A DNA stretch of 64,000 bases from Gammaproteobacteria bacterium (GTDB lineage Bacteria; Pseudomonadota; Gammaproteobacteria; Ga0077536). The notes below the pieces were generated by a model that was not told where the DNA came from, searched no databases, and saw only the letters and a list, made by a program, of their open reading frames with translations. The stretch covers positions 62,001-126,000 of the forward strand of contig JACQWY010000060.1 in NCBI GenBank assembly GCA_016209015.1, given 5' to 3'. Shown piece after piece: positions 32,657-41,179 of the stretch. The translations under genes were made by a program, and so were the position numbers. The first letter of the stretch is position 1; every line of letters starts with the position of its first letter.

Positions 32657-34630
32657 ATGGCATCCAATATCATCGACGGCGAGATCGTCTGGCGTCCGGG
32701 CGAGGAGCTCATCGCGGCGAGCGTCCTCGAGGAGTTTCTCGATCTGCACGGGCTCGCCGATTACGACGCGCTGCTCGCGCGCTCCAACGCCGATCCCGGC
32801 TGGTTCTGGGACGCGCTGATCAAGTTCTCCGATTTCCGCTTCTACACGCCGTACCACACGATACTCGACGCGTCGAAGGGCGCGGCGTTCGCGGACTGGT
32901 GCGTCGGCGGCACGACGAACATCGTGCTCAATTGCCTCGACAAGCGCATCGGCAGCCCGCTCGCCGAGCGCGAGGCGCTGGTCTGGGAATCCGAACAGGG
33001 CGAGATCGTGCGCTGGACGTACGCCGACGTGAACCTCGAGACCTGCAAGCTCGCCGAGGGCCTGCGTTCGCTCGGTCTCGGCCGCGGCGACGTCGTCGGT
33101 CTCTACATGCCGATGATCCCGCAGGCCATGGTCGCACTCCTCGCGGTCGCGAAGATCGGCGGCATCGTGCTGCCGATGTTCTCGGGCTTCGGTGCGCCCG
33201 CCGTCGCGTCGCGTCTCAACGATGCGGGCGCGGTCGCGGTGATCACGACCGACGGCACCTGGCGGCGCGGCAAGAAGGCGATGCTGAAGCCCGTCGTCGA
33301 CGAGGCGGCGGCGCTCGTGCCGACGCTGAAGCACGTCGTCATCCACCCCCATCTCGGCGACGAAGTCGCCTGGGACGACGATCGCGATCACTGGTGGGAC
33401 GTGTTGACGGACGATTACGGCAGCACGGACTCGCGCACCGAGGAAATGGACGCGATGGCGCCGTTCATGATCGTCTACACCTCGGGCACGAGCGGCAAGC
33501 CGAAGGGCACGGTGCACGTGCACGCCGGCTTCCCGGTGAAGAACGGCGCCTGCGATCTCGGGCTCTGCTTCGATCTCCGGCCGCAGGATCGTCTGCTCTT
33601 CTTCAGCGACATGGGCTGGGTCGTCGGGCCGATGCTCGCCTACGGCGCGCTGCTGCAGGGCGCGTGCGCGGTGCTCGCGGAGGGCACGCCGGACTTCCCG
33701 GACGAAGGACGGCTGTGGCGGCTCGTGCAGGATTTGAAGGTCACGCATCTCGGCATCGCGCCGACGATCATCCGCTCCTACATGCGCGTCGGCGGCGCGG
33801 GGGTCGACGATTACGATTTCTCGGCGATGCGCGTGACGATTTCGACGGGCGAGCCGTGGACGCCGGACGCCTGGGCATGGATGTTCGATCACGTGTGTCG
33901 CAAACGCGTGCCGATCCTGAACTACGTCGGCGGCACGGAGATCGGCGGGGGGATACTCTCGGGTACGGTCATGCACGCGCTGAAGCCGTGCTCGTTCGGG
34001 GCCTGCATGCCGGCCATGGGCGCGGACATCGTCGACGACCGCGGCGAGCCGGTCGGCCCGGGACTCGTCGGCGAGCTCGTGCTGCGGGTGCCGTCGATCG
34101 GTCTGACGCGCAGCCTCTGGAAGGACGATGCGCGCTACATCGACGGCTACTGGACGCGCTATCCGGGCCTGTGGCATCACGGCGACTGGGCGGCGATGGA
34201 CCGCGACGGCTTCTGGTACGTGCTCGGGCGCTCCGACGACACGTTGAAGATCGCCGGCAAGCGCACCGGGCCTTCCGAGATCGAGACGCTGCTGATGGCG
34301 ACGGGCAAGGTCGCCGAGACCGCGGTCATCGGCGTGCCGGACGAGGTGAAGGGCCAGGCGATCGTCTGCGTCTGCAGTCTCTTGCCGAACGTCCCCGACA
34401 ATCCTGCCGTGCGCAAGGAGCTCTCGGACGCGCTCGTCGGCGGTCTCGGTCATCCCTTCAAGCCGAAGGCGATTCTGTTCGTGAACGATCTGCCGAAGAC
34501 ACGCAACATGAAAGTCATGCGCCGCGTCGTGAAGGCCGCCTATCTCGGCGAGTCGCCGGGCGACACCTCGTCGCTCGTCAATCCGGAAGCCGTGATCGCC
34601 GTGGCAGAAGCCGCCCGCGACCAGACCTGA
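32657..34630 (+). CDS. Large acetyl/acetoacetyl-CoA synthetase-type acyl-CoA ligase
   Basis: 657-residue AMP-forming ligase of the acetyl-CoA synthetase branch, with the N-terminal ACS-type region (WFWDALIKFSDFRFYTPYH). Motifs: P-loop FMIVYTSGTSGKPKGTVHV, YVGGTEIGGGI, WHHGDWAAMDRDGFWYVLGR and C-terminal LPKTRNMKVMRRVVKAAYLG, where the catalytic Lys sits in KTRNMK instead of the usual KTRSGK. Such enzymes activate acetate, propionate, acetoacetate or larger acids. The preceding gap (32533-32656) contains no gene. It ends just before a palindromic repeat. Confidence 0.92.
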   Translation: MASNIIDGEIVWRPGEELIAASVLEEFLDLHGLADYDALLARSNADPGWFWDALIKFSDFRFYTPYHTILDASKGAAFADWCVGGTTNIVLNCLDKRIGSPLAEREALVWESEQGEIVRWTYADVNLETCKLAEGLRSLGLGRGDVVGLYMPMIPQAMVALLAVAKIGGIVLPMFSGFGAPAVASRLNDAGAVAVITTDGTWRRGKKAMLKPVVDEAAALVPTLKHVVIHPHLGDEVAWDDDRDHWWDVLTDDYGSTDSRTEEMDAMAPFMIVYTSGTSGKPKGTVHVHAGFPVKNGACDLGLCFDLRPQDRLLFFSDMGWVVGPMLAYGALLQGACAVLAEGTPDFPDEGRLWRLVQDLKVTHLGIAPTIIRSYMRVGGAGVDDYDFSAMRVTISTGEPWTPDAWAWMFDHVCRKRVPILNYVGGTEIGGGILSGTVMHALKPCSFGACMPAMGADIVDDRGEPVGPGLVGELVLRVPSIGLTRSLWKDDARYIDGYWTRYPGLWHHGDWAAMDRDGFWYVLGRSDDTLKIAGKRTGPSEIETLLMATGKVAETAVIGVPDEVKGQAIVCVCSLLPNVPDNPAVRKELSDALVGGLGHPFKPKAILFVNDLPKTRNMKVMRRVVKAAYLGESPGDTSSLVNPEAVIAVAEAARDQT

Positions 34631-34812
34631 CTTATCCACCGGGGTCGGAGGGAGTTATTTCGGTGCGCGCGCTTTCGCGTGAAAGTCCCTCCGACCCCGG
34701 TGGATAACTGATGACTTGTCCACAGGGGTCGGAGGGAATTTTGTCGCTATGGGCGTGCCGCGTGAGGTATCCAGGGGGCTCGAAGAAAAGTCCCTCCGAC
34801 CCCGGTGGATAA
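34631..34812. repeat. Double palindrome of the GGGGTCGGAGGG type
   Basis: Two hairpins in a row. The first pairs TTATCCACCGGGGTCGGAGG (34632) with CCTCCGACCCCGGTGGATAA (to 34707). The second pairs TTGTCCACAGGGGTCGGAGG (34716) with CCTCCGACCCCGGTGGATAA (to 34812). Both are the GGGGTC-core family with a GTGGATAA module. The element starts at the ligase stop and reaches the lipase start codon, leaving no ordinary ribosome binding site. Confidence 0.9.
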
Positions 34813-34813
34813 C

Positions 34814-35896
34814 ATGGCCCGCATCTACGCTTACGACGACACCGCCCAGTCGCTCTTCCGCCCTGCTGCCGGCAAGCGCTCCGCTGACTTCTTCGAGGAT
34901 TGGACCCCCGCCGACAGTGCACGCATGCCGCTGCTGGCAGCCGAGCTCGCCCGGCTCGTCTATGCCGCCCCGGAGATCGTGCGCGAGGCGTTGCCGCGGG
35001 CGGGACTCGCGCTGCACACCTGGATCGGCGGCGACGGACTCGTCGCGCGGCTGAAGGCGTCGGGTACCGAGGGCTTCATCGCGACGGACGGCGCGGGTCA
35101 CGCCTGGGTCGTCTTTCGTGGCACGGAGGCTTCGAAGCCCGAGGATCTGCTCGCGGATCTCATGACGGCACAGACGCCCTGGCCCGGCGGCGGCAACGTG
35201 CATCGCGGCTTCGCGACCGCCTACGGCCGCGTACGCGATCGGCTCCTCGCCGCCCTCGCCGCGACGGGTGCGCGCGAGATCTCGTTCACCGGCCACAGCC
35301 TCGGCGCGGCGCTCGCCACGCTCGCCGCTGTCGAGCGGGGCGCGGGCTCACGCCTCGTCACGTTCGGCTCGCCGCGCATCGGCGATACGGCATTCGCGGC
35401 GCACTGCAACGGCGTTTTCCACACGCGCGTCGTCGGCTGTTGCGATCTCGTCACGCGCGTGCCGCCGCCGGATTTCTCGCCGGCCGCGCTCGAGGCGCTG
35501 CTGACGCCGCTCTATCCTGGTGACGGCGCGGCCGTCGCGACGCTCGCGCAGGCTGCCGCGCTCGTCTCGACCACGCTGCTGCGCCCGCTCGCCGATCCGC
35601 GTTTCGTGCACGTCGGAAACCTCGCGTACGTCGATCGCGATGGCAGGACGTGTGATGCGTCCGACGAGGATGCGATACGCAGGGATCAGGAGACGGCACG
35701 CGCGGAGTACGCCGCCCGCCATCGCGCGAGCACGCCGCCGCGTTCGTTCGCGACATGGTTCACGAGCGGCTCGTTCGCGGAGTTCTTCGCGCAGTCCTGC
35801 GCCGTGCTCGCGAACGGCACGGTGCCGCTGCGCGACCTCGCGGATCACGCGCCGATCAATTACGTGGGGGCGATGGCGCGACGATCGGATGGGTAG
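34814..35896 (+). CDS. Class 3 lipase family protein
   Basis: 360-residue alpha/beta hydrolase of lipase class 3. Motifs in order: AWVVFRGTEASKPEDLLADL (oxyanion region), nucleophile elbow FTGHSLGAALATLAA, LVTFGSPRIGDTAFA, Asp in CCDLVTRVPP, and a C-terminal DHAPINYV likely holding the His. No signal peptide is visible, so it may act in the cytosol. The preceding repeat runs right up to ATG 34814 (GTGGATAACATG), so a GTG at 34805 within the repeat is an alternative start. Confidence 0.88.
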   Translation: MARIYAYDDTAQSLFRPAAGKRSADFFEDWTPADSARMPLLAAELARLVYAAPEIVREALPRAGLALHTWIGGDGLVARLKASGTEGFIATDGAGHAWVVFRGTEASKPEDLLADLMTAQTPWPGGGNVHRGFATAYGRVRDRLLAALAATGAREISFTGHSLGAALATLAAVERGAGSRLVTFGSPRIGDTAFAAHCNGVFHTRVVGCCDLVTRVPPPDFSPAALEALLTPLYPGDGAAVATLAQAAALVSTTLLRPLADPRFVHVGNLAYVDRDGRTCDASDEDAIRRDQETARAEYAARHRASTPPRSFATWFTSGSFAEFFAQSCAVLANGTVPLRDLADHAPINYVGAMARRSDG

Positions 35897-35943
35897 GTCG
35901 CCGTGAAAGTGGTCCGGTGTCGACGCAGAGCCCGGCTCTCACC

Positions 35944-36115
35944 CGTCGTTCCCGCGCAGGCGGGAATCCACTCCTCGAGCCCGGCGCAGAGGCTCAGCCC
36001 CGGGGCCGGCTATCGGGCCGCAGCGCCGAGGCCCGGCCTCGGCACTCGGGAATGCCGGTTCACCGCCTCCGCCGTGGGTCACCAACTGGATTCCCGCCGG
36101 CGCGGGAATGACGGC
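35944..36115. repeat. About 170-bp palindromic intergenic repeat, copy 2
   Basis: Reverse orientation of the element at 3425-3592: begins CGTTCCCGCGCAGGCGGGAA, contains CCCGGCGCAGAGGCTCAGCCC and ends with a TGGATTCCCGCC...GCGGGAATGACG arm. It lies in the 434-base gap between convergent lipase and esterase genes; the rest of the gap (36116-36330) holds nothing I recognise. Confidence 0.8.
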
Positions 36116-36330
36116 GTGCGGGGACAGCGCGCGCCGGTGCCGCGACGGCGGGCTCTCCGGGTCCGCGATCGTCAGCATCTTCCATCGTTGCGGGTGACGC
36201 TCACGCTTCATGGCCGTTGGGCTGGCGCAGGAACGACGGCGCTTCGCAGTTCACCGGCTCGCCCGGAAGAGCGGATTCAGCGGCCCGAATGCCATTGTCG
36301 GCTTCCTTCGTCAGCCCGACCGACGAACTT

Positions 36331-37269
36331 TCAGCCCGCGAACGCCTTCCGCAACGCCGCCGCCGCATCGTCCAGCGCATTCAACGCGAGATCGATCCGC
36401 CCGCCCATGCGCGCGAAGCCGTGGAGCATGCCCGGATAGCAGCGGTAGTCCACCGCGACGCCGGCCCGGCGCAGCGTCTCGGCGTAGGCCGCGCCTTCGT
36501 CGCGCAGCGGATCGAATTCCGCGGTGAGGATGAACGCGGCCGGCAGCCCGCGATGATCGGACGCGCACTGCGGCGAGGCGAGCGGCTCGGTACGCGTCGC
36601 GCGATCCGGCAGATACCAATCCGCGAACTTTTCGATCGCCGCACGCGTCAGCAGATAGCCGCTCGCGAATTCCGTGAGCGAGGCGTTGTCGGCCGTCAAG
36701 TCGAGTGCGGGATAGATGAGGAGCTGCAGGCAGATCGCCGGGCCGCCCTCGTCGCGCAGCGCGAGCGCGGCGGCGGCCGCGAGATTGCCGCCCGCGGAAT
36801 CGCCGCCGAGCGCGAGCCGCGTGCCGTCGATGCCGAGCTCGTGGCCCGTGGCGGCCACCCAGCACGCGGCCGCGACGGCATCCTCGAGCGCCGCCGGGTA
36901 TTTGTGCTCGGGCGCGAGCCGGTAATCGACGGCGACGACGCAGGCGCCCGCGGCGTGCGCGAGATGCCGGCACAGATGATCATGCGTGTCGAGATCGCCG
37001 AGCACCCAGCCGCCGCCGTGATAGAAGACGAGCGCGGGCAGCAGGCCCTCGCCGCCGCTGCGCGGGCGATAGAGGCGCACCGGTATTTCGGAGAAGCGTC
37101 CCGGACAGCGGCGGTCCACGACGGCGGCGAGCTCGCCGGTCGGGTGCCAGTAGGAGGCGGTCGTGCCGCGGTAGGCGGCGCGCATCACACAGGGGTCGGT
37201 CTGATCGAGCGGCGAGCCGACCGAGGCGGCTGCGGCGAGGACGACCTCGCATTGCGGATCGAGCGGCAT
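36331..37269 (-). CDS. HSL-type alpha/beta hydrolase (esterase)
   Basis: 312-residue hormone-sensitive-lipase-family esterase. The oxyanion motif is FYHGGGWVLGD, the nucleophile motif ALGGDSAGGNLAAAA, the Asp EFDPLRDEG, and the His MLHGFARM, a complete triad. AVDYRLAPEHKYPAALEDA is diagnostic of the family. The ATG at 37269 (MPLDPQCEV) is chosen because the upstream frame is Arg/Pro-rich. It is divergent from cinA. Such enzymes hydrolyse short-chain or cyclic esters, consistent with the catabolic genes nearby. Confidence 0.93.
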   Translation of the reverse strand: MPLDPQCEVVLAAAASVGSPLDQTDPCVMRAAYRGTTASYWHPTGELAAVVDRRCPGRFSEIPVRLYRPRSGGEGLLPALVFYHGGGWVLGDLDTHDHLCRHLAHAAGACVVAVDYRLAPEHKYPAALEDAVAAACWVAATGHELGIDGTRLALGGDSAGGNLAAAAALALRDEGGPAICLQLLIYPALDLTADNASLTEFASGYLLTRAAIEKFADWYLPDRATRTEPLASPQCASDHRGLPAAFILTAEFDPLRDEGAAYAETLRRAGVAVDYRCYPGMLHGFARMGGRIDLALNALDDAAAALRKAFAG

Positions 37270-37392
37270 GGCGATTTCCCTGGGCTGTTTCGCCGCATTA
37301 TGACCGAGCGGCGTGCGAACTGACACGCCGCGCTGCGGCATCGGGCATGTCGGACGCCGTGCCGCGCGGACCGGCGGCCGCGCGGCACGTGG

Positions 37393-37398
37393 CATAAT
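37393..37398 (+). promoter_or_regulatory. Possible -10 hexamer CATAAT for cinA
   Basis: CATAAT 33 bases before the cinA ATG in a 161-base divergent gap; no clear -35. Confidence 0.3.
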
Positions 37399-37430
37399 GC
37401 GGCTCTAATTCCGGCGACAGAGGGGGCGGC

Positions 37431-38672
37431 ATGCGATGTGAAGTCGTGGCGATTGGCACCGAGCTCCTGCTCGGGCAGATCACGGATACGAACTCGTCGT
37501 GGATCGGCGAGCAACTGGCGCAGGCCGGTATCGACTCGCACTATCAGGTCAAGGTCGGCGACAACCTCGAGCGCATCGTCGAGTGCATCGGGCGCGCGCT
37601 GTCGCGCAACGACGCGGTGATCTGCTGCGGCGGTCTCGGACCGACGCAGGACGACATCACGCGCGAGGCGATCGCAGAGGTCATGGGCGTGAAGCTCGTG
37701 CGCGACGACGAAATCGGGGAACGCATCCGCCGCATGTTCGAATCCCGCGGCCGCACGATGCCCGCGAACAACCTCCGCCAGGCCGAAGTGCCCGCGGGCG
37801 CGAGCCCGATCGCGCAGATGCCCGGCACTGCGCCCGGCCTCGTGTGTCCCGTCGGCGACAAGGTCATCTATGCCGTGCCGGGCGTGCCGAGCGAGATGCG
37901 CGAGATGGTGCTCGGCACGATTCTGCCCGATCTGCAGCGCCGCGCCGGCATGACGGCCGTCATCAAGAGCCGGACGCTGCGCACTTGGGGCCATTCCGAA
38001 TCCGGCCTCGCCGAGATGCTCGCGCCGCGCATGGACGAGCTCGATCAGGGCGGCAAGGCGACACTCGCGTTCCTCGCGAGCGGCATCGAGGGCATCAAGG
38101 TCCGCATCACGGCGAAGGGCGAGAGCGAGGCGGCGACGAACGCGATCATCGCCGAGGAAGAGAAGATCATCCGCAGCATACTCGGCCACTGCGTGTTCGG
38201 CGTCGACGAAGAGACGATGGAGACGGTCGTGCTCGATCGTCTGAAGGAGAACGGCTGGACGCTCGCCGTCGCCGAGACGGATGCGACCGGCGGGCTCATC
38301 AGCATGCGCCTCTGTGCGAAATACCGGCACGCGGCAGGCGTCTTCCTCGGCGGCGTCGTGGTCAACGATCACGAGAGCCAGCAGCGCATCCTCGGCGTGA
38401 AGCCCGCGCCCTTCCCGAATCCGGCGACGACGGCCGAGCTCGCGGAGGCCGTGCGGCGCAAGTTCGGCGCCGAGGTCGGGCTCGCGACGACGGCCGTGGA
38501 CGATTCCGTGCGCGCGCCCGGCATGCGACCCGGCACGGTCTTCATCGGGCTCGCGTTCGCCGACGATGCGCGCGCCGAGCGCATCCAGTTGCCGGGCGAT
38601 CGCGAGCGCATCCGCGAGTTTTCGGTGATCAGCGGGCTGAACGTCCTGCGTCACCGCCTGTCCGGCCGCTGA
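37431..38672 (+). CDS. cinA: CinA-family protein with altered amidase motif
   Basis: 413-residue competence/damage-inducible CinA. The N-terminal MoCF-like domain (MRCEVVAIGTELLLGQITDT, ICCGGLGPTQDDITREAIAE) is typical of the ADP-ribose pyrophosphatase part. The C-terminal NMN-amidase-like domain carries AVAETDATGGLI (residues 279-290) where active enzymes have AESCTGGL: the Ser is replaced by Thr and one residue is inserted, so deamidase activity is questionable. GACAGAGGGGGCGGC precedes the ATG. It is followed by a SnoaL-like gene 23 bases downstream. Confidence 0.92.
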   Translation: MRCEVVAIGTELLLGQITDTNSSWIGEQLAQAGIDSHYQVKVGDNLERIVECIGRALSRNDAVICCGGLGPTQDDITREAIAEVMGVKLVRDDEIGERIRRMFESRGRTMPANNLRQAEVPAGASPIAQMPGTAPGLVCPVGDKVIYAVPGVPSEMREMVLGTILPDLQRRAGMTAVIKSRTLRTWGHSESGLAEMLAPRMDELDQGGKATLAFLASGIEGIKVRITAKGESEAATNAIIAEEEKIIRSILGHCVFGVDEETMETVVLDRLKENGWTLAVAETDATGGLISMRLCAKYRHAAGVFLGGVVVNDHESQQRILGVKPAPFPNPATTAELAEAVRRKFGAEVGLATTAVDDSVRAPGMRPGTVFIGLAFADDARAERIQLPGDRERIREFSVISGLNVLRHRLSGR

Positions 38673-38695
38673 AATCCACGGCGAAGGAGACCGCC

Positions 38696-39163
38696 ATGCC
38701 CCATGCCGACGCCCGCATCCCTCAGCTCCTCGCGCGCTATTGCCATGCCGTCGATCGCGGCACGCCGGAGGACGTCGCCGCGCTGTTCGCCGACACCGCG
38801 GTGCTGCGCCCGCATTTCGACGGCCCTTACGAAGTGCACGGCCGCGAGGCGATCCGCGGCTGGTACGCGCACTACGACGCGCACTTCCGCGACGGCGTGC
38901 GGCATCTCAAGCACATGATCTCCTCCATCGCCTTCGAGGTCTCCGGCGCGCGCGCGGCCGCGCAGTGCTATTTCACGGTGAGCTTCGTGACGAAGGACAA
39001 GAACGAAGGCGCGATCGTCTTCGGTACGTACACGGACGTGCTGGCGTGCGTCGAGGGCCATTGGCTGTTCGCCGATCGCCTGATCGAGACGAGCTTCCTC
39101 GCGCCGGGGCTCACCGCCGTCGAGACGTTTCCGTCGCTCGGTTTTCCGGGCGCCGCGCACTGA
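38696..39163 (+). CDS. SnoaL/NTF2-like protein
   Basis: 155-residue cystatin-like-fold protein of the SnoaL/NTF2 superfamily: RIPQLLARYCHAVDRGTPED and FADTAVLRPHFDGPYEVHGR, then REAIRGWYAHYDAHF and a beta region ending GHWLFADRLIETSFLAPG. The polar His/Asp-rich cavity pattern is that of small isomerase or dehydratase-like proteins. GAAGGAGACCGCC before ATG 38696. It probably shares the cinA transcript. Function is unknown. Confidence 0.85.
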   Translation: MPHADARIPQLLARYCHAVDRGTPEDVAALFADTAVLRPHFDGPYEVHGREAIRGWYAHYDAHFRDGVRHLKHMISSIAFEVSGARAAAQCYFTVSFVTKDKNEGAIVFGTYTDVLACVEGHWLFADRLIETSFLAPGLTAVETFPSLGFPGAAH

Positions 39164-39311
39164 GCTGATCGCGCCGCCATGACGCGCGGCGCGGGCTCGC
39201 GCGGTCTCGCGCGCGATCACCATGCCGCGCTCGGGCTCGCCCGCGACGCGCAGCGGGTCACGGCCGCGGAGTGCGAAGCGCGGTGTTCCGCGCGCAAGCT
39301 GCGAAGGCCAC

Positions 39312-39317
39312 TACAAT
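39312..39317 (+). promoter_or_regulatory. Possible -10 hexamer TACAAT in the gap before the MBL gene
   Basis: TACAAT at 39312 in the 310-base gap (39164-39473), 157 bases before the MBL-fold ATG. I see no gene in this gap; frames there are open but without family similarity. Confidence 0.3.
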
Positions 39318-39473
39318 CGACACCGGAATGCGCAGCGACTCGCGCGAGCTCGCGTGAACGCACCGGCGCGATCGTGCGCGCCCCGCGGGCAGGCGATCGC
39401 GAAGCCTGCCTGCTCGAATTCGCGGGCGCCCGGGCGCCGAACATACGAGAAGCACGACTTGGGAGGTGAAACC

Positions 39474-40355
39474 ATGACTGCGCGCCGCATCGGCAACGTG
39501 AACGTCGACATCGCGATAGAAATGCCCATCGACGACGGCTTTCCGCCGGAGATGCTCGTGCCGGATTTCGATCCGGCGGTCCTCGCCGCGAACCGCGATC
39601 TCCTGATCCCGTTCTGCATCAACGCGAACACGAACGGCTTCAAGCTCAGCATCCACACCTGGATCCTGAAGACGGAGCACCACACGATCCTCATCGATAC
39701 CTGCAACGGCAATCACAAGGATCGTCCCGACTTCCCGCTCTCGCACCAGTTGAATCTGCCGTATCTCGAGAAGCTCGCCGCGGCCGGCGTGCGCCCAGAG
39801 GACGTCGACATGGTGCTCTGCACGCATCTGCACGTCGATCACTGCGGCTGGAATACGCGCCTCGACAACGGGCGCTGGGTGCCGACGTTCCCGAACGCGA
39901 AGTATCTCTTCTCGCGCAAGGAGTACGAGCAGTGGGATCCGAAGAACACCGACTATCCGAAGCAACCGTTCAACACGAACGTGTTCGACGATTCCGTGCT
40001 GCCCGTCGTCGAGGCCGGCCGCGCCGTGCTGCTCGAGGGTGCGCACGCGATCGACGACGAGCTCATGATCGAGCCGGCGCCGGGCCACACTTACGGTCAG
40101 GTCGTCCTGAAGGTGGATTCGCGCGGCGAGCGCGCGCTGTTCAGCGGCGACATGATGCATCACGCCGTGCAGATCCTCCGGCCGGAATGGAACAGCGGGT
40201 TCTGCGATCTCCCCGAGCTCGCGCGCGAGACGCGGCGCAAACTGCTCGAGCACTGCGTGGAGAAGAACGCGCTCCTGCTGCCGGCGCACTTCCCGCCGCC
40301 GCATGCGGTGCGCGTGAAGGCCGCGGGTGGGAATTTCACGTTCACGCCGGAATAG
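39474..40355 (+). CDS. MBL-fold metallo-hydrolase
   Basis: 293-residue metallo-beta-lactamase-fold hydrolase. The metal motif THLHVDHCGWNTRL gives HxHxDH; further ligand regions are IEPAPGHTYGQVVL and ALFSGDMMHHAVQI. The long loop RWVPTFPNAKYLFSRKEYEQ is typical of the lactonase-like/N-acyl-homoserine-lactonase-related group, so a lactone or ester substrate is plausible. GGGAGGTGAAACC before ATG 39474 decides the start. It is the last gene before a gene-poor stretch. Confidence 0.92.
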   Translation: MTARRIGNVNVDIAIEMPIDDGFPPEMLVPDFDPAVLAANRDLLIPFCINANTNGFKLSIHTWILKTEHHTILIDTCNGNHKDRPDFPLSHQLNLPYLEKLAAAGVRPEDVDMVLCTHLHVDHCGWNTRLDNGRWVPTFPNAKYLFSRKEYEQWDPKNTDYPKQPFNTNVFDDSVLPVVEAGRAVLLEGAHAIDDELMIEPAPGHTYGQVVLKVDSRGERALFSGDMMHHAVQILRPEWNSGFCDLPELARETRRKLLEHCVEKNALLLPAHFPPPHAVRVKAAGGNFTFTPE

Positions 40356-41179
40356 GACAGCCGGCCTCGGGATCCCCGCCGGGCCGGCGGGGGATGTCAC
40401 AAAGTAGCCGCAGCTCATGCTCGCGCATGAGCTGCAACTACCGGCGTAGCGAGTGATCGTCACGCCTGGGGTGACGACGTATCGAACCTGGAGCGGGGTC
40501 CGTGGTCGGCTCGGGCTGACCGATGGTTAACGACTGCTTTACGCTTTCGTCGTCCAGGGTCGATTGGAGCCAGACAACTCGGATTCACGCCAGGTCGGTG
40601 GTTCGTCGACCTTGGCGAGCATTCTCCGCACCGTGCCGGCGGCGATATGTCGGCCCGTCGCGGCGCTTCCTATCGGCGGCGTCTGACGGGGGATACGCGC
40701 CTCGCGGTGGCGTGCCGCGACAGCAGCTTCGTATCGGCCCGGCGGCTGGCTCATGCCCGAAGCGCATTGCCGGGCAAGTAGCTCCGTGTAGCCAGCGGCG
40801 GACGCCTGACCCCCCACGAACACCGCCATGAACGAACGCTCGCGTCGACCTCGGCGATCGCCTCACCTTCCCCGTCCTCCCCGCGCAGCAGGCTGGGGAT
40901 CCAGTCGATGACCCGCGGCGGAGGCAGCGAACCCCGGTGTCGCAGATCCGGGCAACGACAGCGTATCCCGGCGTACGACCCGGGGTTTGATCCTTCGCGC
41001 CGGGGCTCGACGACTGGATCCCCGCCTGCTGCGCGGGAATGACGGGGTGCGGGGGCTCTGAGGATCGTGCCGCGCTGCCTGGCGGCGACTGCAGCCTTCA
41101 GAAGTGGCAGCACCTCCCCGCCCTCGTCGGCCGACGAAGAAGGCCCCGCCCCCATGAACGTCCCGACACGCATCTCATC
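40356..41179. other. Gene-poor stretch with a hairpin and a long repeat
   Basis: 824 bases without a supported gene. It holds a strong hairpin at 40410-40435 (GCAGCTCATGC, loop TCGC, GCATGAGCTGC), useful as a terminator for the MBL gene, and the third copy of the 170-bp repeat at 40873-41045. Overlapping frames at 40523-40866 on both strands show no recognisable family, and I cannot support them as genes. Confidence 0.7.
40873..41045. repeat. About 170-bp palindromic intergenic repeat, copy 3
   Basis: Same orientation as 3425-3592: GGGGATCCAGTCGATGACCC near the left end, CGCCGGGGCTCGACGACTGG in the right half, ending GCGCGGGAATGACGG. Divergent from copy 1 by scattered substitutions but with the same order of blocks. 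Confidence 0.8.

Noticed and set aside
40523-40866. Overlapping open frames on both strands in the gene-poor stretch
   Set aside because: No recognisable domain, Arg/Ser/Pro-rich translations and no ribosome binding sites; not supportable as genes.
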